Source of the DNA: Mansonella perstans | Taxonomy: Eukaryota > Nematoda > Chromadorea > Rhabditida > Onchocercidae | Assembly: GCA_037074765.1 (NCBI GenBank) | Contig: JBAMDO010000262.1 | Location: 1 to 64,000 of the forward strand | Length of the DNA: 64,000 nucleotides | Reading direction: 5' to 3' | Part shown: one piece after another, positions 51,974-64,000 of the stretch | Layout: each line of letters opens with the position of its first letter | How positions within the stretch are numbered: the stretch's first letter is position 1 | Translations under genes and position numbers: made by a program | The notes under the pieces: model-generated | What the model saw: only the letters and a program-made list of their open reading frames with translations | Database searches by the model: none | Told to the model about the DNA's origin: nothing

Positions 51974-54900
51974 ATGAAAATTTGTGCTTCAATTAGTTCA
52001 ATTGAAGGATCTTGGTGGCGTTGGGAGCGGTTGTTACGCTACGTTAACCGATGAATGGGTTCGCCAATGAGCTCAATGCTTTGTCGGATGACGAGAATGA
52101 GGCAGAAAATTTCTCTTTGATATCATTAATTCATTTAATTTTAACTTTGAATTTATTGAAATCATATTATTCAAATTATAAATGAAATATCATTTTAAAT
52201 AGGTACTTTTTTTTTTTTTGAAATTACTGAATGACAGTTATCCTTGATTATTTATAAATCTGTAATTTTTAATCTTTTGTAAAAGTATAAAATTTGTGAG
52301 TTTATCATAAATTATAGTAATATTCTACGATTTTGACATATTTCCTTTGAGAATTGAGTATAAATAAAAAATGACAATTTGTGTGTATTTCATTTCAAGT
52401 GAAGTTTTTTTTTATATAATGTTGATGCATTTTAGGAGATTCTTGAAGTAGATATACGTACCGAAATAATTCGTGTGAGATTCCCATCTCTTTCGCTTCA
52501 TATTAGCATTGCTGATTTGTTGTGTTTAGCCGAAGGTGAACTACTGAATGGTACAATTATTGACTTCTATTTGAATCATATCAGATGCCATTTGGTACAA
52601 GATTCGTAAGTTTTGTTTATTTCCTCAACTGATATTTTTAAACATTCGGAAATATTCAGCATCTCATTGAAATCCTCTTCATTCAACTCATCAACGCAAT
52701 GATTTTATAGTTCTGATAGATTTAGGATAGTTCATTGTATTTCTTTCCTTTCTTTCCATAGTTTTTCTAAGCCTTTTTTTAAGTAAATAGATCAAATTAA
52801 GCGAGAACAAGTTTAGCAACAATTTTTCCAATTTTAAAATGAAAAATGACTCAATTTTCCATCCTTAATCTTAGTATTATTTGAAATATGAAACGCCAAT
52901 TGCTTGGCTTTTGCTCCACATGTAAACTTTTTCCTAGGAAATTTATCTGTTATTGTGAACTAAGGCAAAGGAAAATAGAGCATAGTGGAATGTAGGATGA
53001 TGCTGAGTATGTCAGATATTGTCATTTCTTGTTTTATTGTTTTGTTTAACCATACATACAGTATCAATCTGGTGTTAGTTTGAGGAAACGAAATGAACTA
53101 TTGTAACACTGAAAAATGCCCGTAGTTTTCATAGTGAAATTATCTTTACTGTATTGATATCTTTACCATCTGAGATTTTACGGAGCATTCAAACGATTAC
53201 TATCGTTGCCATATTACCTTCTGGGGAGGTTGCCATATTCTTCGGCTTGCAAAGATACAATGCACTAATTGATATAATTGGTTCTGTTTGTTTTGAGTTC
53301 TAATTTATAGAAACTTGCGTATGCATATCTTTCCATCATTGTTTTGGGGCAATTTGAAGTCGTGGTTCCGAAATTTAAATCTGAACGGTATTGAAGGGTT
53401 TACAGTGACCGGAATTGGTAGCACTGGTGAAGTAAGTGTTTGAAAAGATTTCATTTATTTGTAAGGGTTTAGTATATTTCTGCATCATATTTTCTATGCT
53501 TTACAGTTATTTTTCTTTCATTTTCACTGCCTTAGTAACATAAGCTTAAAAAAGTTTTATCCAGTTTCTATCGCATCTTTCAGAGATATTAAATTCCAAA
53601 CGAATAGTTTTAGATAGTTTGCCTCTTGCATTGAAAGGTTGTGGGTTCAGTTTCAGAAGCGTTTTCTCTATGCGCCCTTTTTTCCAGACATTTAAAAGGC
53701 ATTTGAAGTATATTTTATCATTGAAAATATTTTTTTCTCTTTATCAATGGCAATGTAGTGAATTCCATTGAATCTTCAATTCGTTTTTTTTGTTTTGGAA
53801 ATCATTCACTCAAATATATGGTAAAGGATTAGTTCCATCATCTTTTTAGGTCTCAAATCCAAATCGCATTCAATATTGGCTTGAAGATGAAGATATATTT
53901 GATGCAGATTTTTTGGTGATCCCTGTTAACGAATACAATCATTGGTTAGAATAAAAATTTATTAAGTATTCAAAGTTAAATTTTCAACTTCATTTTTTTT
54001 TAATTTTGAAACAAAACCAGTATCATTACGCTTGGCCAATCATTTTGTTTGTTAAATAAAAGTGATCAATTTTTTATAACGCTAAACCTCATTAATTTCA
54101 GGTCTTTAACAATAATTTCAATGTCATGTTTAACTATGCAGATATCCATTTCCGAACCTTTGATAATAATTTTTGATTCACAGCAATCCATTGAACTGCC
54201 CTGTACAGAAGATGTTGTAAATACTCTCAAAACTTTCCTTTGGGTGAGTGCATTTGATTGATGTTCGCTCTGCTTTTTTCTACTGAAAAATTTACACTAT
54301 ATTTTTAAGGCATATAAAACTTTCCTTGATCATTTTATGCTTAGGCTTCATCTTAAGTTGCATATAATGAATGCTCTATTAGTTTCTTGCGGTAGAGAAA
54401 GCTTTTGAAATTCGAATGAGTTAAATTCTTTTAACATTATAATCAAAAGAAAAATCTCTTGGTCCGAGTTTATTAAGAAGAAAGCTTGATATTGAATAAT
54501 TATATTTGCTAGTTTAATGACTTTAACACAATTCATTACTTCAGCGAGCTTCCGAACTGAGTGCACGAAAGGAAAATCTGCTCACAAAGCAAATTAAAAC
54601 GGTAATACCGAAGAATTTACCCCAGCAAGAAAATGACGTTGATTGCGGTTTGTACATACTGGAATATGCACAGCGTTTCCTCCTTCAACCTCCTATCAAA
54701 GTATACTTTTTGATTGCTTTTTGACGATTCCTTAGAATGACAAGAATAGTTTTCTATGTGCTTTAAAATGACAATTTTAATTGTCAGTAGTTTTTAGCTT
54801 GGAAAGAATTCTTTTAATTTTTTAGGATCTTACCCTATACGGTGATTTTGATTTTGCATCTCACTATCCAGATTTCACTATTATCTCAAAGCGTCGAAGC

Positions 54901-55200
54901 ATTCGCAATGCTTTATCAACCTTATGTGCTGATAGTAGCAGATGGTCACAGTTTTTCGATGTTGAGCAGTAAGTTATTTATAAAATTGCTTATGATTTTA
55001 TATGTAAGAGTCAGAGATTTATTTGACTAATTGCAATGAACATTTAAATTGGTCTTTCGAAAATACAGATCATCGAACGTTTGAATTTCGATTTGAGATC
55101 CAGAATAAGATAACTTTATCTTTCCTTTCATTCATCCTCATTTTTATCAAACTCATTTACGTATTGTTTCAGGTGCGACACAGTTTTGGACTGGAAGTAA
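51974..55200 (+). CDS. SENP6/7 (Ulp2)-type SUMO-specific cysteine protease
   Basis: Exons: 51974-52042 (tentative), 52436-52605, 53311-53431, 53850-53944, 54102-54243, 54545-54700, 54826-54968 and 55173-55200. Phase is kept, giving about 307 residues, mostly catalytic domain. Family marks in order: the entry motif EGELLNGTIIDFYLNHI, which resembles SENP6/7; IFPSLFWGNL; the catalytic His in VIPVNEYNHWSL; the Asp in IIIFDSQQ; the oxyanion Gln in LPQQEND and the nucleophile Cys in DCGLYILEYAQRF. The complete His-Asp-Gln-Cys set predicts an active isopeptidase removing SUMO from nuclear proteins. The first exon is the weak point: the first ATG (51974) needs a donor GTTAAC, while an alternative at 52051 encodes an acidic MNGFANELNALSDDENEA start but has no fitting donor. 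The end is either the spliced exon 55173-55200 or, if GTAAGT at 54969 is not used, the TAA at 54970-54972. Confidence 0.85.
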
Positions 55201-56893
55201 TAAATTCAAAACGGGTGGTATTTATTCATTTCATTTCCGGCGGAATTTATGTAATTTGTAGTTCGTGTATGTTTTCTTTCACCGGTGAAAGACTTTTTTT
55301 TATGCTGTCTTAAGCAGTGAGTTGCGGATATGAGTTAGGTTGTCGCCGGGTATAGTCTGTTATGTTCATTCGACTTTCTAATATTTTGTCTGTATTTTTT
55401 GATTTTGGAAGAACTTCTTGTTTTCTTAATATAGTTTCTCTTTATGTAGGCGCATTTGAATACATAATATAAAGTTGTAAATGTAATCTTAGAGTCAGAG
55501 TTTTATTATTCATGTGATTTTGTACTTATTATCAAGAACATTTATTTATCGATATATTGTAAATAGGTAATATATTTTTCTTTCATCAAATGCATATTCT
55601 ATGTTAATCACATCGATGTTATGAGAAGGGAAATAATAATCATATTAGTAATAAAAGCAAAAAGAATATGAATGAGATGACACTTTTTCTCACTATCTCT
55701 TACATTCTATTTTGTTGGACTGGAAGCTTTGCGATAAGGCTCGGTAAAAAATCACAGCTTCATATCGGAACTTGCTGATGAGCCAATAAATGTAACGAAT
55801 AATATTGATATCAAAACTTTTTTTATTTCTGTCATTCTCATTTCCCTATCTTTTCTCTTTTTAACAACTTTTCTACATTTTATTTTTTATTGAGGTAATG
55901 AGCTAAGATAAAGGTTGGTGCGCAAAATCCTGAAATTATCCGGAAACATTAGAGGGCTAATGCAGATAGTGTATTTTTAAATGATGTACGTACAATTAAA
56001 ATGAATTCCAATTATTTTCAATAACATGCTACATTATAGTTATAGTCTATGAGTAATAAAGTTTCAAACGAATGGAATCAAAATTATAACAAATATTCTG
56101 ATAATGTAATTAGTTCAGAAGGACGTTGAAGTGAAGAAGAAAAATATATACAAAATGCAAAGAATTGATGAAGACGAATATACTAGAAAGATCTTTTTTT
56201 TAATAAGAATTAAAGGTTTTTGAAATATTTTAAGTTTGATGAATAATGAGATCAAAAGAGATGGAAATGATTGTTTAGAGTTTGTTGACATATGTTTACA
56301 TGTAGTTTATTTGTTTTTTTAATTTTAGAGTTTGTTTACATAAATGCCTTGGATATTTATCAACAAGCAAGAATTCAGGGAGGAAGTAAGATTTTTTCCT
56401 TCCACATATAATCAATTGTCAAAAACAAATTGTTAAATCAGAGTAAAAAGGAAATTGGTTTCGAAAATAACAAAACATAGCGTGTACAAATGACAAAGAG
56501 TATGACAAAGGTCTTTGTAGGCTAAATGACTGATACTTAAAGTTTTTTTTCCAGCATAATGAAACATAGGAGTAAAGAAATACTGGGAAATTTTTCCATG
56601 ATAGTGGAATAGGAGTAAGAGTAAGAAAAGACAATGTTACAAATTATGTCAATCTAATAACAACACTTCGAGAATTTCTTTTACAAACTTTTTTTCTTAA
56701 ACATTTAACATTAAATGGAATTATTGCAGATGATAGAAAATATAATAATGTGATCTTTTATCATACAGATTTCAATTCAGGATTACAATAAGATATGGAA
56801 AGTTTTAATATTATTGTGAAAGATAAATTATGATATCTTTTTTTTTTTTTTTACTTATGGTGTTAATGATGAAAAAAAATGTCGTCAGTTCAT
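55201..56893. other. Convergent intergenic region, no gene seen
   Basis: Lies between the 3' ends of the SENP-like gene (plus) and Wntless (minus), so it should hold both 3' UTRs and poly-A sites. AATAAA-like words are frequent because of base composition and cannot be assigned. The Phe/Leu/Ser-rich open frames (for example 56419-56634) are not convincing. Confidence 0.55.
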
Positions 56894-59800
56894 TCATTCA
56901 GTTATAGAAGCTTTCATGAATGTTGTTAACGCTGATGATTCCGTTAATTCACCACCAGCACCACCATCTACCAGTGTATCAGTTTCTTCATTCAATGCTA
57001 TAATATACAACAAATTATCCGACACTTAAATTGAAGTTAATTTAAATTTTAATTAAATTATCATTGTTTTAGAGCAATAATGATAATTTGATTATTTCAT
57101 TCATTGCAGAATTGATGATGTTAATTTTCAAAAAATCATTTCAAATTTTATGTAAAACTACTGACAAATAATTTTTTTCCATTTTCGCCTATTAAATTTT
57201 CTAGTAGCATGATGGAGATAATTAATATTAATTAATGCTAATTGAAAATCATAAAAATAATAATTTAACAAGTAAATAATAATTGGATTTTAGTAATAAC
57301 AATAACAATAAAGATATAATCAGTAAATAACAATAGTAACAATAATAATGATTGATCAATTGATTAATAACATACCAACAGTGTTACCATATTGTTTATG
57401 TGATGGAGCATACATGGCCAATAGTAGAAGTACATAAATATTCCACATGCCAAAAGTACCCGTAAAAAAGGCGCTTGATGAATGAATTAATAAACTTTCA
57501 GTTGGATTATCACTATGCATTTGTCCTTCGCCGTACTAAACAAGATATTTTAAAAAAACAAAAATTGGAAATTATAGAATAATCATTAAATCAAGTCATA
57601 CGGTATCTTATCATACGGTATCATTTGTATTTCACACGGTATCTTCTTATAACACGGATTATTTGTAATCAAATTTTTTACTATTTTAATGCTCATTAAT
57701 TTAGGCGTTAAATTTATACACAAATTGCTTTAATCTCTTTTTTCCTCATTAAGAAATGAGTTATTGATTTTCTCAATTTAATAAAAATGGAAAGCTAATT
57801 ATTTCTCGAGGTGTATTGTCGTGAAAAAATATCATTATGAATACAACATACGAAGAATGAAAACATAATGAAAATTTTTTGAAAGCAATTAAATCAAATA
57901 AGTATTACAAACGACAACCATTTCTAATTATAAATGATACCGTACAATACTATATGTGTTACAATAGTAATATTAGTACGGTAAATATCTAATAATAGTT
58001 TACCTGCTTCATAATGTAAGTAATGACTGTTGATGCAGCACATACTAATGTAAAGAACATTAAAAATTTGAAACGATAAATGATTGCTTCAACCTGAAAT
58101 GATGAAATTATTTGGATGCAATTAATTAGTTAAATATTCCGTAATAATAGCTCAGAAAAAAATTATCTCATTGTTAGGAATTAAACTAATGCAAAAAAAA
58201 ACCGACCGTCCAAATGTTCTTGACGGCATATATACGTATGTACGGTAATTATATACTTAGCCAGGATATGAATGTTTAAAATATGAATGTTTAATTAATG
58301 TTATTGCTAATTCATGAATATCATGCAAGTGATAAGAATGTAAGTAATAAAGACATTTTGCTTGCGTGAATGATAAGTGATAAGAAAAAAGCTGAAGAGA
58401 GTATTAAATTTTCAGAAGTTAAATTCTGTTGAAAATTTACTACTATAACAAAATCGTATACTTAGCTTACTTTCAAACGACGAATTTCGCTATTACGATA
58501 AAGTTGAGCTGATCGCTTCCTTCTAATGGTTATCCAAACACGATATACTTTGTAAGCAAGGAAACCAAAATACAGCAGCACGCAAAGCGATGCTATGTAA
58601 ATTGAAGTGTACTGAAATACTTGAATACATAAAGACAGTGCATATAAATGATTGTTGAACTGATTTGATTTTTGAATTGATAATCATTATTCAATTAATT
58701 TGAAGAGATGTAAATTGACGCATACTGAAATACATGAATACATGAAGACAATGCATAGAAATAATAATCAATATTGAATTAATTTGAAGAGATGTAAATT
58801 GACGCATACTGAAATAAATGAATACAAGAAGGCAATGCATATAAATGATAATCATTACTGAATTAATTTAAGCATTTAATATAATGGAACAGTACGAAAA
58901 GAAATGCTATGTAAAATGACGTATATTGAAATACACGAAGACTTGTATATAAATGATAATCATTAATTCAATTAATTTGAACAGTTAATATATTTTGTTA
59001 AAGTTTCGTCACTTTGTCACTTATTACATAAAGAAAAAGAATAAACATACCGCTAGACGTGAGCCTAATTCAGATGACCATATGCTAAAGAATGGATTTA
59101 GCAATTGCATACCACGTTCGGCTATGTCGTAAATTAGCAAACATATTGAGCCAATCAAAACTGATGTCAAATTTTGCCAATAAGAGCTCTGTTATTTTAC
59201 AATTTAAATTCAGATTAAAATTCTATTATTGCAATGAATTATTATTACTGATTCGATCAAATTAACACTTGATCTTTTGTTAATTTATTTAAATCAAGGA
59301 AAAAAAATTTTAATTTCAAAATAAAAATTAATTAGTGAAAAATTAATTTTGCTTAATTTCATTAGAAGACGAAATAACGAAATGTGACAGATATAAGACT
59401 TAGATTAGTGAATAAATTACATTTATTGATCTTGATTTAGCAGGATGAAAAATAACTTATAGCTAATTTCCTTCAATTTGAGATTATTTTTATTAAGATT
59501 ACTCGAGCAGTAAATGAGATTCGAAATATTAATTTAAAAAAAAAAAAACTAAATGCAACTACAGCTTTGTATAATCACAGTCATTACAATAATTATTACA
59601 ATCACTTTAATTATTAAATTATTACGATCATTTCATTGTTTACAATTAAAATCCAAGATATTTTTGAAAAATTTAGAAATTAAACTGACCAAATTATTTC
59701 TTGATGTATCATCGATTAAATGTTCACCAGTGAAAATAAGCCAAAAACTAAATAATATGGCATAAAATAGGCCTTGTCTAATGTCACCAATAAGAAGCAT

Positions 59801-62800
59801 AAATGGTGCACGGAACCATATTGATGTCCATTCTAATGGAACTAAAAATTTCAAATTTTAATTAAAAAATTTGGAAACAAAATTTGCAATAAATTTTTGA
59901 CATCACATTTAAGAGTTAATCTTGAAATCATTCCAATAAGTGTCATTCTATATATACCTATTCGTTATTTCGATCACTAATTACAACATATTTGGTTTAA
60001 ATAAAAAAACATACAATCAAGAATTGCCAAGCTAATTCCTAAGGCCATAATTGCTTTTTCAAGCAAATAGGAATTACGATTTAATGCCACAATACGTTTC
60101 CAGTACCAAATTACGGCACTTGTGACCAGCGGTGAAACCATCGTTTTCATAAATAGCCAAATAGCTGTGAATCCACCATTTTGATGAATAGCCTTTAAAA
60201 AACACAACGACAAACATTTCCCAAACAGTATTATTATTATTATTTATAATTATTATTATTACTATTATTACTATTTATTATTATCATTATTATTGTTGCT
60301 AATATTATCATTAATTATTATTATTACTAATATTACCATTACTAATTATTATTATTATTAATATGTAAAAAAAAACAAATGAAGCAGTAATAAATGAGTT
60401 AATCAAAAAATCACCGAAACGTTTAAAGTCATCATAGATCCAAATTTTTTGGATCATTTCGATTTCATGTCTCAAGGCCAAGCCCAACTTTCTACCAATC
60501 ACTTTACTAACAGTTTAAAACTACTAGTCTATAATTACTTTGAAACCTGAGCCGGAAGTGTTTATTAAAAGTATTTCAAATTTTACTTACAATCACTCGC
60601 AAATCATTAATTCTTCCAATAGCACAATTTGGCCCATTTGGATTTAATTGGCAAAGAGTTTGATTAACTGGTAAACGGATATTGATCAGATAGAATGGAT
60701 ATGGATTAGAGCCAAGTTCGAATAAATCCAATGATGCACAATTGTAAAGATGACCTTCAAGCTTCTGTAATTTTAATTAGCTTAATAAGCAGGCGAAAAA
60801 AACTGGATAACTAGTGTATTTAAAAAAGTCATACAATAAGCAAACGAATGGCAAATATAAAGTTGTTTAGCAATTAAATTGCTAAAACAATTAGCAAAAA
60901 TACATTAATCTTATAATTAAATTCTACTAAAATTCAAACAATTAGCTCAGTTTCATGAACGATAATTATGATGTTCGATGGTTAATTATGATAATTTGCT
61001 GCAAAATTTTTATTGCATGAGAAAATTCCACAACATTTTGCCGATTTCTCACATACAGTAAGATACGACGTACGATAAGAAATGTTGCTGATAAAAATAT
61101 ATGCTAATTGTATGAACGAAATTTTTACAGTATCAGGTAAACTACATTCCAGCATTCTGGTTGTATTCGTAGCGATAAGCTCATGCCATTGATCTGGTGG
61201 ATCGATATGCGCTTTATAGCCAAGTCTAACTTCAAGTTGCAATACTGCACTTGCCGCTTAAAAATACAGTCAATTAAAATGCTATAAGTACGTTTTGACA
61301 AAGGTCAAACTAAGTTTTGACCTATATCGATAGTATATGAGTATGTGATGATTGATGAATTTGATGAAAAAAATGATAAGCGATAAATAGAAAAGAAAAG
61401 AAGAGGAAGATCAAATTTCCGGAAAAATTTAGGGAGATAGGAAGTTTGTACTAAACAAAATTGATTAAGTCTATTGATTGATTAAGTTATAAGAAAAGAT
61501 TAAATTTTAATACAGTGTTTTTTACTTATTCTTCCAAATAAGAACCAATATGTACATTACTGTATAAAGAAAACATTATTACTGTATAAAGAAAAATTTT
61601 TACTGCATAAAAAAAAATACCAAAATTTCACAAAATTTCTTGCTACTTAATTAAATCCAGGAATTTTTCTCAATATGGATAACAGATATAAGATATTAAG
61701 TAAAGGGATTAGTCCAAAAATAAATCAACTAATTAAAATTGAAAATCAGTTTTTTTTCTTTTTTGTTGATAACAATAATTGATTAAACATGGTCGATTAA
61801 AAGATAAATTGAATACGGTAAAAGAGAAATGCAAATAATCAAAATAAAAAAAAAAATAAGTTTGCAAATCGGAAAATGAAATAAATATAAAAATTCAAGA
61901 TGTAAATTTTTTAAAAATCAGAAAAAAGAAACAAAATGACTGAAATTTTATTACCAAGTGTAAATTTTGGATCATATTCAATGTCTACTTCGAGTAAACC
62001 AAGTAAAAATTGAAACCATGCCGAATATTCCAAATTAATACCATCACGTTGATGCGGCATTTGTGCCACAAATACAATATCACGCATATCATGATACTGT
62101 GGTACATAATAATCCAGATCATGAATTGGATCACAATTCTGAATTTGATTGATTTAATTCTTTTTTTTCTTTCAAATATTTTGAAGCTATAAAGAAAAAT
62201 TTTTTTTTGACAATGAAGGAAAAAAGATGACAAATTTTTCAATTTTGTTATGTATAAAATTTGTTTCACAATTCCGGAATTTCTTTTCATATGAAATTTA
62301 ATGAAATTTAAATGTACAACTAACCGATGGTCTTAGATAAAACCATCTGTCAGAATTTCTTCCACCTTCAATATCTTTACATTTTACCATGATAAATTCC
62401 ATTGAACTAGATGGTTGTGGAGCTGAAAAAGTATTCGGATTAAAATATTAAACATAAAGTTCAATTGATTTTCATCAATTGATAACTTATCACCTTGATA
62501 TGATTTTTTTTCTAAATTATATCATATCATATCTAAATATATTTTCGAGCCATATTTTGCAGTAATCATGTCTAAATAAAATTCGATCGGATCAAGATAT
62601 TCCAAAAAAAATATTTCTTATACCTCATATATGTAATAGAAAACTAATTAAAAAAAAATTGAAATAAATTAATAGAATTGTGAGAGAAAAAAGGACAATT
62701 TCAAAAATGAGCTGAAATTTGTAAATTTTTAATTTTTTATAAATTTCAAAATAAAAAAAGAAACGTACAGCATAATGCTCCCAGGATGAAAAATACAATT

Positions 62801-62874
62801 AGTGCAGCGAATAATAACAAAAAAATATAGCATAATTTACGATTACTCAAATTTTCGATCACTGCTCCAGTCAT
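56894..62874 (-). CDS. mig-14: Wntless / MIG-14, Wnt cargo receptor, 12 exons
   Basis: Exons (reverse): 62874-62769, 62422-62325, 62138-61955, 61256-61129, 60764-60591, 60192-60015, 59841-59690, 59188-59051, 58611-58471, 58093-58004, 57535-57376 and 56997-56894. Phase is kept at all 11 junctions, giving about 550 residues (human WLS 541). It starts [18 protein letters not shown], matching the conserved MAGAIIENMSTKKLC-like opening with the first membrane helix. The lumenal Wnt-binding domain follows ([27 protein letters not shown]; Cys residues). Then comes the membrane bundle with [31 protein letters not shown].. [21 protein letters not shown] and [22 protein letters not shown]. It carries lipid-modified Wnt from ER/Golgi to the surface and is recycled by retromer. 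The reverse-strand TTTCAG at 62893-62898 lies about 18 nt before the ATG, suiting trans-splicing. Confidence 0.96.
58640..58985. repeat. Tandem repeat derived from a Wntless 3' splice junction
   Basis: Inside the intron between exons 59188-59051 and 58611-58471, blocks of about 80-130 nt repeat the sequence at the start of exon 58611. On the reverse strand the true junction reads TATTTCAG|TACACTTCAATTTACAT. Copies read TATTTCAG|TATGCGTCAATTTACAT at about 58725 (AG at 58725-58726) and, with TTATTTCAG, at 58809-58810. A third reads TATTTCAA|TATACGTCATTTTACAT near 58925, where the AG is lost. Confidence 0.85.
60230..60368. repeat. (ATT)n-rich microsatellite in a Wntless intron
   Basis: Interrupted ATT/TTA trinucleotide tract in the intron between exons 60764-60591 and 60192-60015. 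Confidence 0.85.
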
Positions 62875-64000
62875 TTTTATTTTTTAAATATACTGAAATT
62901 TAATTTTTTTTCTACGATTTCATATGGAAATGAAAAATTTAATATATATTAATACACTAATTAGATCCATTGCAAAAATTGCGGTATTAAAAGTTACGAT
63001 GCAAAAGTTACGATAGCAATAATAATGAATTAGTCAATTTAAGGGATTGTTATAAAAAATAATGAAATTAACAGGTGTGACATTCCGAGAAATGACGTGA
63101 AATTATAAAATAAGCGTTGGTATACCAATAACTTTCTATTTGTCACGACTTTTTTTTTCATATCCGATTCAAAGATTAAACATTTGTTTCGGATTAACGA
63201 TTAAATCGTTTTCAACTTTTATTTTCATAAAAAAAGTTTATACTATTTCATTTATGTTTTCCCAGTAAAACTCTCTCTCTCTCTCTCAAAATTTTCTACA
63301 ATAATCATTCAAAAATCGATCATGCAATTGCTTCGTTTTTTTCTTTCTCTTTCTCTTTCTCTCTCTTTAACCCTTTACTTTTCTTTTTGTCTTCCAATGA
63401 TTAATTAATTAATGAAGTAAACAGGACAATGCTCAAAATTTACAGCTGAACTGAATACTCAGTTTTCCGTACATGAAAAAAATAAAATAAAATATGGAAT
63501 AAATGAAATTTCAAAATGGACAAAGAGATTTTAATGAAGAGAAGTAATTAATAATAATGTTTGTGTGAGTTTGATACAGTAGATAAGTACAGGTAGATAG
63601 AAAAGAGAAAAAAAAAGAAAGAGAAGTGATGCCGGATGACAGAAGAGTGGAAGAAGGAAGGAAATGTCATAAAATCTTTCCACACATTTTTTTTGTCAAC
63701 TATCTGCACCATGCACGGTTGCAAAAAAAATACCAGATGTACAACCCAATTCTGTATTGTATCATCATATGATACAAACAATTTCTATTTCTCTTCTTTA
63801 ATCCTTTTATTTTCTTTAAAACAATGAATGATATCGGAAAATAGAACCAAATACACAGGTGTCATAATATTTGAAAATAAAACCAAATATATAGGTGTCT
63901 GTGAAACAGACCAAACACGCAGGTATATAGGTATCTATCAATCATCTATGATTTGTTTAGGTGTAATTCTCTTAAATGGTAATGATAAATCTTTTTGAAA
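62875..64000. other. Upstream DNA of Wntless with CT microsatellites
   Basis: Holds the presumed promoter and 5' UTR of Wntless on the reverse strand. CT-rich runs lie at about 63271-63287 and 63331-63372. Three degenerate units built on AAACCAAATACACAGGTGTC lie at about 63844-63935. No exon of another gene was recognised up to the window end. Confidence 0.6.

Noticed and set aside
53600..53680. tRNA-like GGTTGTGGGTTCAG word
   Set aside because: No cloverleaf could be drawn around it, and it lies in a SENP-like intron.

Overview
This window looks like nuclear DNA from a nematode, most plausibly a filarial or other spirurid worm. It is very AT-rich. Genes are split into many short exons (about 70-240 nt) with introns of roughly 150-900 nt, and a TTTCAG-like trans-splice-type acceptor lies at most a few tens of nt upstream of the start codon I chose in five of the six intact genes. 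The conserved families present are all known in nematodes (Wntless/MIG-14, RIC1, prominin, a DNAJC14-type chaperone, a SENP6/7-type SUMO protease, a histidine acid phosphatase), and there is a decayed BEL/Pao-type gag. No bacterial operon, CRISPR array, rRNA or tRNA was seen. Species assignment is inference; no database was consulted.

Layout, left to right. (1) 189-6621, plus strand: a 16-exon DNAJC14-like gene with a J domain and a Jiv90 zinc domain. (2) 6.6-11 kb: no gene, but minisatellites and a decayed ~135-nt tandem repeat. (3) 11.1-18.75 kb, minus strand: a complete-looking five-membrane-pass prominin in 15 exons. (4) 18.8-27.7 kb: a gene desert with decaying tandem repeats. (5) 27.77-38.9 kb, minus strand: a ~30-exon RIC1 homolog (Rab6 exchange-factor complex); only its very first coding exon is not located. 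(6) 39.35-40.04 kb, minus strand: exons of an unrecognised gene carrying a stop and a frame break. (7) 41-42.8 kb: remnant of a BEL/Pao-type LTR retrotransposon. (8) 43.9-48.55 kb, plus strand: a secreted histidine acid phosphatase in 10 exons. (9) 48.6-51.9 kb: repeat-rich spacer. (10) 51.97-55.2 kb, plus strand: a SENP6/7-type Ulp cysteine protease. (11) 56.9-62.87 kb, minus strand, convergent with the protease: Wntless (mig-14) in 12 exons. (12) 62.9-64 kb: microsatellite-rich upstream DNA.

For the DNAJC14-like, prominin, RIC1, phosphatase, protease and Wntless genes I derived exon boundaries by hand. Reading phase is preserved across every proposed junction, which is strong internal support that these six genes are intact. 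The genes do not form one pathway. Wntless (Wnt secretion), RIC1 (Golgi/Rab6 traffic, needed for retrograde recycling) and the ER-type J protein share a secretory-pathway theme, but nothing in the sequence shows they work together.

The most unusual structures are an intron of Wntless that carries tandem copies of its own 3' splice junction, a RIC1 splice donor that abuts a run of about 28 T, a GC-AG intron in RIC1, and the broken, unrecognised gene just upstream of RIC1. I did not find a convincing previously undescribed molecular system.
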